DNA from: GCA-2746605 sp963704835
GTDB lineage: Bacteria; Bacteroidota; Ignavibacteria; Ignavibacteriales; Melioribacteraceae
DNA length: 64,000 bases
NCBI GenBank assembly: GCA_963704835.1
Contig: CAVPHW010000020.1
Location: 62,001-126,000, forward strand
Direction: 5' to 3'
Shown here: positions 25,222 through 35,111 of the stretch, piece by piece
Numbering within the stretch: position 1 is the stretch's first letter
Layout of the letters: each line of letters starts with the position of its first letter
Made by a program: the position numbers and the translations under genes
The notes under the pieces: model-generated
What the model was told of the DNA's origin: nothing
Databases searched by the model: none
What the model saw: only the letters and a program-made list of their open reading frames with translations

Positions 25222-28200
25222 ATGGAAAGACAGAAAATAACAATAGACGGAAATGAAGCTGCAGCGTATGTAGCATATCATAATAGTGAAGTTATAGCTA
25301 TTTACCCAATAACACCTTCTTCAGGTATGGGAGAACTATCTGATGAATGGGCTGCAAAAGGTACAAAAAATATTTGGGGAACAGTTCCTCATGTTTCTGA
25401 ATTACAAAGTGAAGGCGGAGCTTCAGGAGCAGTTCACGGAGCACTTCAAAGTGGAGCTTTAACAACTACATTTACAGCTTCTCAAGGTTTATTATTAATG
25501 ATTCCAAACATGTTCAAAATTGCTGGTGAATTAACATCAACAGTTTTTCATGTTTCTGCACGTTCAATTGCTGCCTCAGCATTATCAATTTTTGGCGACC
25601 ATAGCGATGTTATGGCAGCAAGACAAACCGGTTGGGCTTTATTGGCTTCTAGCTCAAATCAAGAAGTAATGGATATGGCTGCAATATCACACCGAGCAAC
25701 TTTGGAATCACGAATTCCATTTGTTCATTTCTTTGATGGTTTTAGAACTTCTCATGAAGTAAATAAGATAGAACAATTAAGTGTTGAAGATTTGAAAGCC
25801 ATGATGGATGATCAATTAGTTAGAGAGCATAGAAAAAGAGCATTGACCCCGGATAACCCATTTATTCGAGGAACTGCACAAAACCCTGATGTTTATTTTC
25901 AAGGAAGAGAAGCGGTAAATAAATTTTATAACGCTTGCCCTGAAATAGTTCAAAACACAATGGATAAGTTTGCTGAATTAACAGGTCGCCAATATCATTT
26001 GTTTGATTATTTTGGTGCCCCTGATGCTAAACGAGTTATTATCCTTATGGGATCAGGTGGGGAAACTGCATTAGAAACTTTAGAATACATGACAACTAGA
26101 ATGGAAGAGAAAGTTGGTGTGCTAAAGGTAAGATTATTTAGACCATTTGGTGTTGAACAATTTATAAACGCTCTTCCAGATACTGTAGAAAGAATAGCAG
26201 TTTTAGATAGAACAAAAGAACCAGGTGCAATTGGTGAACCACTTTATCAAGATGTAATAACTGCTCTATCAGAAAACATGGCTTCTGATAATCCTAAATT
26301 TAACAAAATGCCAAAAGTAGTTGGTGGCAGATATGGATTATCATCAAAAGAATTTACACCGGCAATGATAAAAGCAATTTTTGATGAAATAAAGAAGGAT
26401 AAACCTAAAAATCATTTCACAATTGGAATAAATGATGACGTAACCCATACTAGTCTTGAGTATGATCCAAGTTTTATAACAGAAGGTAGTGATGTTGTAA
26501 GAGCAATGTTTTATGGACTAGGAGCTGATGGTACTGTAGGTGCAAATAAGAACACAATTAAAATTATTGGTGAAGAAACCAATAATTACGCACAAGGATA
26601 TTTTGTTTATGATTCAAAAAAATCCGGTTCTACAACTATTTCTCACTTAAGATTTGGTAAGAAAGAAATTCGTTCAACCTATTTGATTCAGACAGCAAAC
26701 TTTATTGGATGTCATCAATTTAATCTAATCGAAAATTTTGATGTATTAGAAAACATTGTTGATGGTGGTACTTTTTTATTAAATAGCCCTTATTCAAAAG
26801 AAGAAGTTTGGAATATTCTTCCAAAGAAAATGCAAGCTCAGCTTATTGATAAGAATCTAAATTTTTACGTAATTGATGCCTATACAGTTGCAAAAGATAC
26901 TGGAATGGGAGCAAGAATTAATACAATTATGCAGACTTGCTTCTTTGCAATTTCTGGTGTACTTCCAAAAGATGAAGCGATCGAACAAATCAAAAATGCA
27001 ATTAAGAAAACCTATGGTGGCAAAGGTGAGATAGTTGTTAAAAAGAATTTTGAAGCAGTCGATAGAACTTTAGAAAACTTATATAAAATTGATGTACCTA
27101 ATGAAGTAACGAGCACAATTACAAGACCGCCGGTTGTTTCTGATAAAGCACCTGATTATGTAAAAAATACTTTGGCGTTAATGATGAAAGGGAAAGGAGA
27201 CAGTGTTCCGGTTAGTCAAATGCCGCTCGATGGAACTTTCCCTTCAGCTACAACTCAATGGGAAAAAAGAAATATTGCCCTAATGGTGCCAGAGTGGGAT
27301 ACCGAAGTTTGTATCCAATGTAATAAATGTGCCATGGTTTGTCCTCATGCTACTATTAGAATTAAAGTATACGACAAAGAACTTACTAAAAATACACCAG
27401 AAACTTATAAATGGACAGAGGCTAAAGGAAAAGAATACGAAGGTCAAGCTTACACAATCCAAGTTGCAGTTGAAGATTGTACTGGCTGCGAAATTTGTGT
27501 TGAGGTTTGCCCTGCTAAGAATAAAAGAGAAACTGGTAAAAAAGCGATTAACATGGTTCCTCAAATTCCTTTAAGGGAACAAGAAAGAGTTAATTATGAT
27601 TATTTCTTAAGTATCCCAGAATATGATAGAACTAAATTAAATATCGGTTCAATTAAAGGAAGTCAGTTGCTTCAACCATTATTTGAGTATTCTGGTGCAT
27701 GCTCCGGTTGTGGGGAGACACCATATGTTAAATTGGTTTCTCAACTATTTGGAGATAGAACAATTATTGCAAATGCTACAGGTTGTTCCTCAATTTATGG
27801 CGGTAACTTACCAACCACTCCTTGGGCTAAGAATAATGAAGGTCGTGGTCCAGCTTGGTCAAACTCTTTATTTGAAGACAATGCTGAGTTTGGATTCGGT
27901 ATGAGACTCTCTATTGACAAGCAAAAAGAATATGCGGAAGAACTTGTAAGAATATTAGAAAATGAAATTGGCTCTGAGTTAGCAAATGGAATACTAAATG
28001 CTGAGCAAAATAATGAAGCTGATATTTATGAACAAAGACAGAGAATTGCTGAACTTAAAGAAAAATTAGCATCAATGACCTCGAATGAAGCTCAAAATCT
28101 TTTAATTATCGCAGATTATCTGGTTAAGAAATCAGTTTGGATAATGGGTGGTGACGGTTGGGCATATGATATTGGATTTGGTGGTTTAGATCATGTAATT

Positions 28201-28794
28201 GCTCAAGGTAAAAACGTGAATATACTTGTTATGGATACAGAAGTTTATTCTAATACTGGTGGGCAAATGTCAAAAGCAACAGGATTAGGAGCGGTTGCTA
28301 AATTTGCTGCAGCTGGTCGTCCAAATCCAAAGAAAGATCTTGGAATGATGGCAATGGGTTACGGAAATGTTTACGTTGCACAAATAGCAATGGGAGCAAA
28401 CGATACTCAAACTCTTAAAGCAATTTTAGAAGCCGAAGCTTATGATGGACCATCAGTAATAATTGCTTATAGTCATTGTATAGCTCACGGTTACGATATG
28501 GCTAAAGGTATGGAACATCAACAAATGGCAGTTGATAGTGGTCACTGGCCGTTATACAGATATAATCCAGAAAATGTTAAAGAAGGAAAGAATCCATTAA
28601 AATTAGATTCTAAAGCTCCAAAAATTAAATTGCAAGATTATATTTATACTGAAACCAGATATAAGATGTTACAGAAAATAGATCCTGAAAGATCAAAATA
28701 TTTATTAGGTCTTGCCCAAGCAGAAGTCAATAAAAAATGGCACCAGTATGAACAACTTGCTGGAATGGATTTTTCTGGTTCAAAAGTAGAATAA
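25222..28794 (+). CDS. nifJ: Pyruvate:ferredoxin (flavodoxin) oxidoreductase
   Basis: Single-chain PFOR, 1190 residues, that oxidises pyruvate to acetyl-CoA and CO2 and passes electrons to ferredoxin. Domains in order: pyrimidine-binding domain (YPITPSSGMGELSDEW), gamma domain, two [4Fe-4S] motifs (CIQCNKCAMVCPHA and CTGCEICVEVCPA), and the TPP domain with CSGCGETPYVKL, GCSSIYGGNLPTTPW and MDTEVYSNTGGQMSKAT. All cluster cysteines are present. The next gene, 63 bases downstream, is a DHOD-like flavoprotein commonly paired with it in this phylum, so they are probably cotranscribed. It indicates fermentative or anaerobic-capable metabolism. Confidence 0.97.
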   Translation: MERQKITIDGNEAAAYVAYHNSEVIAIYPITPSSGMGELSDEWAAKGTKNIWGTVPHVSELQSEGGASGAVHGALQSGALTTTFTASQGLLLMIPNMFKIAGELTSTVFHVSARSIAASALSIFGDHSDVMAARQTGWALLASSSNQEVMDMAAISHRATLESRIPFVHFFDGFRTSHEVNKIEQLSVEDLKAMMDDQLVREHRKRALTPDNPFIRGTAQNPDVYFQGREAVNKFYNACPEIVQNTMDKFAELTGRQYHLFDYFGAPDAKRVIILMGSGGETALETLEYMTTRMEEKVGVLKVRLFRPFGVEQFINALPDTVERIAVLDRTKEPGAIGEPLYQDVITALSENMASDNPKFNKMPKVVGGRYGLSSKEFTPAMIKAIFDEIKKDKPKNHFTIGINDDVTHTSLEYDPSFITEGSDVVRAMFYGLGADGTVGANKNTIKIIGEETNNYAQGYFVYDSKKSGSTTISHLRFGKKEIRSTYLIQTANFIGCHQFNLIENFDVLENIVDGGTFLLNSPYSKEEVWNILPKKMQAQLIDKNLNFYVIDAYTVAKDTGMGARINTIMQTCFFAISGVLPKDEAIEQIKNAIKKTYGGKGEIVVKKNFEAVDRTLENLYKIDVPNEVTSTITRPPVVSDKAPDYVKNTLALMMKGKGDSVPVSQMPLDGTFPSATTQWEKRNIALMVPEWDTEVCIQCNKCAMVCPHATIRIKVYDKELTKNTPETYKWTEAKGKEYEGQAYTIQVAVEDCTGCEICVEVCPAKNKRETGKKAINMVPQIPLREQERVNYDYFLSIPEYDRTKLNIGSIKGSQLLQPLFEYSGACSGCGETPYVKLVSQLFGDRTIIANATGCSSIYGGNLPTTPWAKNNEGRGPAWSNSLFEDNAEFGFGMRLSIDKQKEYAEELVRILENEIGSELANGILNAEQNNEADIYEQRQRIAELKEKLASMTSNEAQNLLIIADYLVKKSVWIMGGDGWAYDIGFGGLDHVIAQGKNVNILVMDTEVYSNTGGQMSKATGLGAVAKFAAAGRPNPKKDLGMMAMGYGNVYVAQIAMGANDTQTLKAILEAEAYDGPSVIIAYSHCIAHGYDMAKGMEHQQMAVDSGHWPLYRYNPENVKEGKNPLKLDSKAPKIKLQDYIYTETRYKMLQKIDPERSKYLLGLAQAEVNKKWHQYEQLAGMDFSGSKVE

Positions 28795-28857
28795 TAAATT
28801 ATTGCCGCTGAGAAATTGGCGGTAAATTAAATATTAAATTAAAATTTTGGAGTAAAA

Positions 28858-29859
28858 ATGGATTTATCAACAAAATATATGGGATTAAAATTAAAAAACC
28901 CTATAGTTCCGTCTGCATCACCATTATCTCAATCAGTTGATTCCGCAAAAGCTATGGAGGATGCCGGTGCTTCTGCCATAGTAGTTTATTCACTTTTTGA
29001 AGAACAAATTACACACGAATCTGGTGAATTGGATCATTATTTATCTTATGGTTCTGAAAGTTTCTCAGAGGCGACTTCATATTATCCTGAGCAAGAAGAT
29101 TATAATATGGGACCTTATGAGTATCTAGATCATATTGCGAATTTGAAAAAAGCAACAGACATCCCAATAATTGGAAGTTTAAATGGTGTTAGTAGCGGTG
29201 GTTGGGTTAAGTATGCAAAAAATATTGAGCAAGCGGGTGCAGATGCTCTCGAACTAAATGTTTATTATATACCTACAAATGTGAATCTTTCCGGTACCGA
29301 AATTGAGAACATGTATGTTGATACCTTGAAAGCAGTAAAAGAACAAATTAAAATTCCAGTTGCTATTAAATTAAGTCCATTTTTTACTTCAATGAGTAAT
29401 ATGGCTAGAAAGCTGGATAATGCTGGTGCAGATGGACTTGTAATGTTTAATAGGTTTTATCAGCCTGATTTCGATTTAGACAAATTAGAAGTTGTACCTA
29501 ACTTAGTTTTAAGCACAAATTGGGAAATGAGACTTCCACTTAGATGGATTGCTATTCTTTATAGTCATCTAAAAGCTAGCATGGCTGCAACAAGTGGAAT
29601 TCATAACTACCAAGATGTATTAAAGGTTATGATGGCTGGCGGCGATGTTGCAATGGTTTGTTCAGAATTATTGATGAATGGAGTTGGACGAATTTCTGAA
29701 ATGTTAGCCCAGTTAGAAAATTGGATGGAAGAAAATGAATATGAATCGATTGATATGATGAAGGGAAGTATGAGCCAAAAAGCTGTAAGTGAACCAGCCG
29801 CTTTTGAAAGAGCAAACTATATGAAAGCTCTTCAATCCTATAAAACTCACTTAATATAA
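28858..29859 (+). CDS. Dihydroorotate dehydrogenase-like flavoprotein
   Basis: FMN TIM-barrel of the DHOD class 1 family: MGLKLKNPIVPSASPLS, IPIIGSLNGVSSGGWVKYAK, ALELNVYY, VAIKLSPFF and a C-terminal MAATSGIHNYQDVLKVM(M)AGG phosphate-binding strand. The catalytic base region of true PyrD is not conserved in an obvious way, and the gene follows nifJ rather than pyrimidine genes, so a role in redox metabolism with PFOR is more likely than pyrimidine synthesis. It ends at a strong terminator. Confidence 0.88.
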   Translation: MDLSTKYMGLKLKNPIVPSASPLSQSVDSAKAMEDAGASAIVVYSLFEEQITHESGELDHYLSYGSESFSEATSYYPEQEDYNMGPYEYLDHIANLKKATDIPIIGSLNGVSSGGWVKYAKNIEQAGADALELNVYYIPTNVNLSGTEIENMYVDTLKAVKEQIKIPVAIKLSPFFTSMSNMARKLDNAGADGLVMFNRFYQPDFDLDKLEVVPNLVLSTNWEMRLPLRWIAILYSHLKASMAATSGIHNYQDVLKVMMAGGDVAMVCSELLMNGVGRISEMLAQLENWMEENEYESIDMMKGSMSQKAVSEPAAFERANYMKALQSYKTHLI

Positions 29860-29883
29860 AATTAATGAAGTAACGTTTAGAAG

Positions 29884-29910
29884 AAAGCCGCTAGTTTTAG
29901 CGGCTTTTTA
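29884..29910. terminator. Rho-independent terminator after the nifJ operon
   Basis: Stem AAGCCGCTA / TAGCGGCTT (29884-29905) with a GTTT loop, then a T-rich run on the plus strand. The convergent mgtE may share it. Confidence 0.85.
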
Positions 29911-29937
29911 TTTTTATAAATTATTTTTATACAATTT

Positions 29938-31303
29938 TTACATCCCTCCAAGTTTTGGAAGTACAGCAGAAGCAAAACTTAAAACAAAAAAGAATCCGCA
30001 CATATCTGTTACAGTTGTTAGCAACGGACTAGAAACAAGCGCAGGATCCAATTTGAATCTTTTTAATATAAGGGGTAACATGCCGCCAAGTGTGACTGAC
30101 ACAATAGTATTTGCTGCCAATGCACCTCCAACAACTAGTCCAAGATATGGATTTGCTTTCCAGAAATATGCAACTCCTCCCAAAAGTACACCCAAAACAA
30201 TTCCATTAATAATTCCAATCTTAAATTCTTTTGCTAATACCCAAAGTAATTCACCTGGTCGCACCAAGCCGAGTGAAAGCTCACGCATAGAAACTGCAAC
30301 TGCCTGGTTGCCAGAACATCCGCTCATATCACTAACCATTGGTAAGAAAAATTGCTAATGTAATAGCAGCAGCTAAAGTATCTTGGTAAAGAGCAATAAC
30401 ACTAGCAGCTATAATATTTAGAACAATATTTAAGCTTAGCCAAGATAGACGTCGTCCGGAACGAGATAGTAATGGCATAGTCCGAAACTCCTCACCACCG
30501 ATAATTCCACTTAGTCGGAGAAAAGATTTGGTTTTTCTTTTGCTTGCTGCTTCTTCAATTGAATTTGGTAGCACAACCCCAAGCAATCTATGATCTTGAT
30601 CAACAACAGGAACACCAAAAAGATGCCGCTCTTCAAAAAAATCTTGCAGTTCTTTAAGTGATGCCTTATCAGAAACATATAGAGGTTTGGCAATCATTAC
30701 TTCTGTTAATAATGTCTTGGGGGAAGGGAATAGAAGATCGTGCATTCTAAGGACACCAACAAGTTTTTCACTGTGATCAACGACATAAAAATATAATACA
30801 TGATAGTCAGCATATTCAGCTCTTTTCGCTTTCATATCATCTAAAACATCCTGAATTGTATTATCGGTTTTATATGCCAAAAACTCAGAAATCATTAAAC
30901 CGCCAGCGCAATCACCATCATATTGCAACATCATTCTTGCTTCTATTGCATCTTGCTTATCCATCTTAGCTAAAATTGCTTGACTAACGGTTTCATCCAT
31001 CTCAGCTAAAACGTCAACGGCATGGTCACTATTTAACTCCTCCATAATTGCAGCAGCTTGTTCTGACGGCATATCTTCCACAAGGTCAGCTGCTTGTTCA
31101 TCTGGAATATCTTCAATTACATCAGCTGCATCTTCTGGACTGAGTAAGCTAAATAATCTGAGCTGTTCTTTTTCAGAAATTCTGGAAATTGTCCTCGCAG
31201 TTTCAGAAGGGCTAAGAGTCTCAATAAAATTATTCAATTCTATTGGGTCACCCTTAGAAATCATTTCACTTAAAATATCCCATGGAGAAATTAATTCACT
31301 CAT
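29938..31303 (-). CDS. mgtE: Magnesium transporter MgtE, frameshifted
   Basis: Mg2+ channel. The N domain has the MgtE repeats (LLSPEDAADVIEDIPDEQAA, DMPSEQAAAIMEEL). A CBS pair follows (TEVMIAKPLYVSDKASLK, GVPVVDQDHRLLGVV), then the membrane domain. One extra T in a T5 run (complement of 30347-30351) breaks the frame at LAIF. Removing it gives LPMVSDMSGCSGNQAVAVS, the pore-domain signature, and the second frame continues to ANTIVSVTLGG and the last helices. A good GAGGA ribosome site precedes ATG 31303. The halves join at exactly the conserved place, so a sequencing indel is likely. Confidence 0.9.
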
Positions 31304-31587
31304 AAAAATCCTCTTTTATAATCAATATCCTTTTAAGATATTAAAAAATTCATTTAGAATGATAGCTAGTTTGTATTAGAGTCTGTAAGAATTTAAGAGT
31401 AATTGTACGTTTAAATACAATTATTCCCAAATTGGATACAAAATAAAGAATTAGATTAGAAACAAACAATAAGATTTTAATTTATATTTTTACTTAGTTT
31501 TAATCTTGTTAAGGTTTTTAAATAAATACTTAGTTATATTTATAAAAAATTAGAAATCTGAATTATTAAAATCAAAAGGACAAATAA

Positions 31588-32565
31588 ATGAAAAAAATAG
31601 GAATTCTTTTTGGCCAAGAAAATACATTTCCACAGGCATTTGTAGATAGAGTTAATTCTAAAAAAGTAAAAGGAATAAAGGCCGAACTTGCACAAGTAAA
31701 TGTTGTTGAGCAAGGTAAATCAACACAATATGATGTTCTAATTGATCGAATCTCGCAGGACATTCCATTTTATAGGGCATATCTAAAAAATGCTGCACTT
31801 ACTGGAACTGCAGTAATAAATAATCCATTTTGGTGGAGTGCTGACGATAAATTTTTTAATAATGCAATTGCCACAAAAATTGGTGTTGCTGTGCCAAAAA
31901 CGGTTATATTGCCTTCAAACCAACATCCACCCGATACAAATGCGAACTCAATGCGAAACCTTGAGTATCCTTTGGATTGGGAATACATTTTTAATTACGT
32001 AGGTTTTCCCGCGTTCTTTAAACCCTTTGCCGGAGGTGGATGGAAAAACGTATATAATCCTCAGGATAAAAAAGAATTTTTTAGAGATTACCATGAAACA
32101 GGAACACTTGTAATGCTGCTTCAAGAGGCAATAGATTTTACAGAGTATTTTAGGTGCTATTGTTTAGATAGGCAAGATGTTCGCATTATGCAATATGATC
32201 CGAAACAACCACATCATTTAAGGTATGTAAAAGATCCAAAACCAATTGAAGCAAAATTATTAAAAAAAATTGAAGAAGATGTTCTTAAAATAAATAACGC
32301 TCTTGGATATGATTTTAATACTGTGGAATTTGCAATTAGAGACGGAATTCCATATGCCATTGATTTTGGAAACCCAGCACCCGATGCTGATATAAATTCT
32401 GTGGGAGAGGAAAACTTTGAATGGGTTGTAGAAGCAGCCGCTAATATGGCAATTAGAAAAGCAAAAACACACAAAAAAGATAGTAACAATTTAACATGGG
32501 GCGATTTTGTATCATCGTTCACCATTGGCGAAAAATTGAAATCAAACAAGACTAAAAAAAAGTGA
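31588..32565 (+). CDS. ATP-grasp family ligase
   Basis: The first gene of a tight three-gene operon. An ATP-grasp fold is suggested by the nucleotide-binding strand FPAFFKPFAGGGWKNVY (Lys and glycine loop), the LLQEAIDFTEYFRCY hinge and the C-terminal metal site YDFNTVEFAIRDGIPYAIDFGNPAPDAD with E, D and N residues. Such enzymes join a carboxylate to an amine through an acyl phosphate. The ribosome site is AAAGGAC. The next gene, six bases downstream, is a glutamate-cysteine ligase-like enzyme. The product is unknown. Confidence 0.75.
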   Translation: MKKIGILFGQENTFPQAFVDRVNSKKVKGIKAELAQVNVVEQGKSTQYDVLIDRISQDIPFYRAYLKNAALTGTAVINNPFWWSADDKFFNNAIATKIGVAVPKTVILPSNQHPPDTNANSMRNLEYPLDWEYIFNYVGFPAFFKPFAGGGWKNVYNPQDKKEFFRDYHETGTLVMLLQEAIDFTEYFRCYCLDRQDVRIMQYDPKQPHHLRYVKDPKPIEAKLLKKIEEDVLKINNALGYDFNTVEFAIRDGIPYAIDFGNPAPDADINSVGEENFEWVVEAAANMAIRKAKTHKKDSNNLTWGDFVSSFTIGEKLKSNKTKKK

Positions 32566-32571
32566 GACCCT

Positions 32572-33684
32572 ATGCCGAGCGATAGAATATTTACCATGGG
32601 AATTGAAGAAGAATTCCAAATAGTTGATCCGGAAACAAGAGAACTTAGATCAAGGGTTGAGCAAATATTAAAGGGTGGTACAATTCACCTTAGAGAAAAA
32701 CTAAAAGCCGAAATGCATCAATCTGTGGTTGAGACCGGTTCTAAAATTTGTAATAATATAAAAGAAGCCAAAGTAGAAGTTATACATTTAAGATCTCAAT
32801 TGGCTGAGTTGGCTGAAAAAGAAGGATTAAAAATTGCAGCCTCTGGGACACATCCAATTTCAAAATGGGAAGACCAAGAAATTACAAATCACCCAAGATA
32901 CGAGGGTGTTGTGCAGGATATGCAGCAAGTAGCCAGAGCAAATTTAATTTTTGGTCTGCATGTTCATATTGGAATAGATGATAAAGAATTGGCAATTCAC
33001 ATAATGAATGCTGCAAGGTATTTTCTTCCGCACATGTTTGCTTTATCTACTAACTCACCTTTCTGGAAGGGAAGAAATACTGGTTTTAAATCATACAGAG
33101 CAAAAATATTTGATAGATTTCCAAGAACTGGAATACCTGATTATTTTTCTTCACATGGTGATTTTCAATCGTATGTAAATACATTAGTTAAAACTAGCTG
33201 TATTGAAGATGCGAGTAAAATATGGTGGGATATAAGACCACATCCAAAATATCCAACCCTAGAATTCAGAATTTGTGATTTACCAATGACAGCTGAAGAA
33301 ACAGTAGCTCTTGCTGCATTATGTCAGGCAATAGTTGCAAAACTTTATAAACTTATTAGTCAGAATTTGGGATTTAGGCTTTACAGAAGACTATATATAA
33401 ATGAGAATAAGTGGCGGGCAAGCAGATACGGAATTGGTGGTAAGTTAATAGATTTTGGAAAGCAAGTAGAAGTAGATACACATGTTCTAATTGAAGAGCT
33501 ACTTAATTTTGTTGATGATGTTGTAGACGAGTTAGATTCGCGGGAAGAAATTTCTTTTATAAGAGAAATTCTAAAAAACGGTACTGGGGCTGATAAACAA
33601 ATTGCAGTTTGGGAGAAAACAAATAGTTTAAACTCTGTGGTAGATTATGTCATATCTCAAACTTATAAAGGATTAAGTTATTAG
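32572..33684 (+). CDS. YbdK/GCS2-type carboxylate-amine ligase
   Basis: Member of the glutamate-cysteine ligase type 2 superfamily. The hallmark start FTMGIEEEFQIVDPETREL, then EMHQSVVETGSKIC, ARANLIFGLHVHIGI, STNSPFWKGRNTGFKSYR, WDIRPHPKYPTLEFRICDLP and the C-terminal ENKWRASRYG are all present, so the metal and ATP ligands look complete. Family members form gamma-glutamyl-type or other amide bonds with ATP. It lies between two ATP-grasp genes with gaps of six and five bases, so all three ligases probably build one product. Confidence 0.9.
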   Translation: MPSDRIFTMGIEEEFQIVDPETRELRSRVEQILKGGTIHLREKLKAEMHQSVVETGSKICNNIKEAKVEVIHLRSQLAELAEKEGLKIAASGTHPISKWEDQEITNHPRYEGVVQDMQQVARANLIFGLHVHIGIDDKELAIHIMNAARYFLPHMFALSTNSPFWKGRNTGFKSYRAKIFDRFPRTGIPDYFSSHGDFQSYVNTLVKTSCIEDASKIWWDIRPHPKYPTLEFRICDLPMTAEETVALAALCQAIVAKLYKLISQNLGFRLYRRLYINENKWRASRYGIGGKLIDFGKQVEVDTHVLIEELLNFVDDVVDELDSREEISFIREILKNGTGADKQIAVWEKTNSLNSVVDYVISQTYKGLSY

Positions 33685-33689
33685 GAATT

Positions 33690-34871
33690 ATGAATAAAGA
33701 AATTAGAAAAGAATACAATTCTCTTTTTAAAGAAAGTGATTATCAAAATTTTGTAAAGGATATAAACCAATCAACTGGTAGCAGATTAGATTTTAGGATA
33801 TCTGAAACGCCACTTTTTTTGGACAATGCTTTTACGAATGAATTAATTAAAGCAGGAGAGGAAATTCTCGGCCAAATTCAAACTAAAGAATTTTTGGATA
33901 AGTCTCACGCTGCTATACCTCCAAATTTGTCTGTTCCAAACGAAGATGCACACCCAATATTTTTGCAAATCGATTTTGGGATAACACAAAATGAAACAGG
34001 GGAAATTATTCCCCAATTAATCGAGTTACAGGGATTCCCATCTCTTTATGCGTACCAGGCATTTTTAGATGAGAAATTAAGAAATCATTTTTATATCCCG
34101 GAAAATTATGCAACTTATTACAATGGCTACAATTCCATAAGTTATAAAGAGCTTTTAACCAAGACCTTAATAGGAACTTCAGATCCTGAAAATGTCGTAC
34201 TACTGGAAATTGAGCCTGAAAAACAAAAAACAAGAATTGACTTTTATCTAACCGAACAATACTCTAAAGTCAAAACTGTTTGCTTGACAAAAATTATAAA
34301 AAGAGGTAAAAAATTATTTTATAAAAATGATGGTCTTGAGATTCCAATAGAGAGAATTTACAACAGAGTTATTTTTGATGAACTCTTTAAGAAGAATTTG
34401 GACTATGGGTTTAATTTTAAAGATGAATTAGACATTGAATGGGTAGGACATCCAAATTGGTTTTATAGAATTAGTAAATTCAGCCTTCCAGAAATTAAGA
34501 GCAAATTCAATCCAGAGTGTTATTATTTATCTAACTTAAATGAATATCCCGAAGATTTAGAGAATTATGTTTTAAAACCACTTTTTTCATTTGCTGGTTC
34601 TGGTGTGGTAATTGATGTTACCAAAGAGTTATTGAATTCTATAAGAGATAAAGAAAATTATATTCTGCAGAGAAAAGTTGATTATTTACCATTAATTGAA
34701 ACTCCTGAGGGGAAGGCTAAAGCAGAAATTAGAATGATGTACATCTGGAATGAAAAACCAGTTTTGGTTAATAATTTGCTACGAACTAGTAAAGGTAAAA
34801 TGATGGGAGTTGATTTCAATAAAAACCAAACATGGATTGGGTCCAATACAATTTATCATCCTCAATTTTAG
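33690..34871 (+). CDS. ATP-grasp-like protein, third gene of the ligase operon
   Basis: 393 residues of an uncharacterised type. The C-terminal half looks ATP-grasp-like: NYVLKPLFSFAGSGVVIDV (Lys and glycine-rich loop), YILQRKVDYLPL (hinge) and AEIRMMYIWNEKP with LVNNLLRTSKGKMMG as the metal and phosphate site. The N-terminal half (FLQIDFGITQNETGEIIPQL, ELQGFPSLYAYQAF) may be the substrate domain. Translation is tightly coupled to the YbdK gene upstream (five bases). The reaction is unknown. Confidence 0.6.
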   Translation: MNKEIRKEYNSLFKESDYQNFVKDINQSTGSRLDFRISETPLFLDNAFTNELIKAGEEILGQIQTKEFLDKSHAAIPPNLSVPNEDAHPIFLQIDFGITQNETGEIIPQLIELQGFPSLYAYQAFLDEKLRNHFYIPENYATYYNGYNSISYKELLTKTLIGTSDPENVVLLEIEPEKQKTRIDFYLTEQYSKVKTVCLTKIIKRGKKLFYKNDGLEIPIERIYNRVIFDELFKKNLDYGFNFKDELDIEWVGHPNWFYRISKFSLPEIKSKFNPECYYLSNLNEYPEDLENYVLKPLFSFAGSGVVIDVTKELLNSIRDKENYILQRKVDYLPLIETPEGKAKAEIRMMYIWNEKPVLVNNLLRTSKGKMMGVDFNKNQTWIGSNTIYHPQF

Positions 34872-35111
34872 AACTAATAACCTTAATAGAATAAGAGATT
34901 AAGTAGTATTATGTCAATCATTTTTTACTAAATAAATAAATTATTAAAGAATCTTCTTGACAATAATCTAATTTAAATGTTGATTTAAACCGATTTTATT
35001 TCTCTGCTCCTGGAGAGTAAAAATTTAATTCAACCACTTCAGATAAAATCCACTCATACTCTCCCGAAGCAGACTGCTGTAAATAATTCTAATTTATCAG
35101 TGGGAGGTTTT

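Noticed and set aside
27280..27574. Overlapping open frames on both strands inside nifJ
   Set aside because: They lie within the iron-sulfur domain of a conserved gene and are shadows of its coding frame.
32214..32597. 127-codon minus-strand open frame across the ligase operon
   Set aside because: It is antisense to the first ATP-grasp gene and the start of the YbdK gene, and shows no family features.
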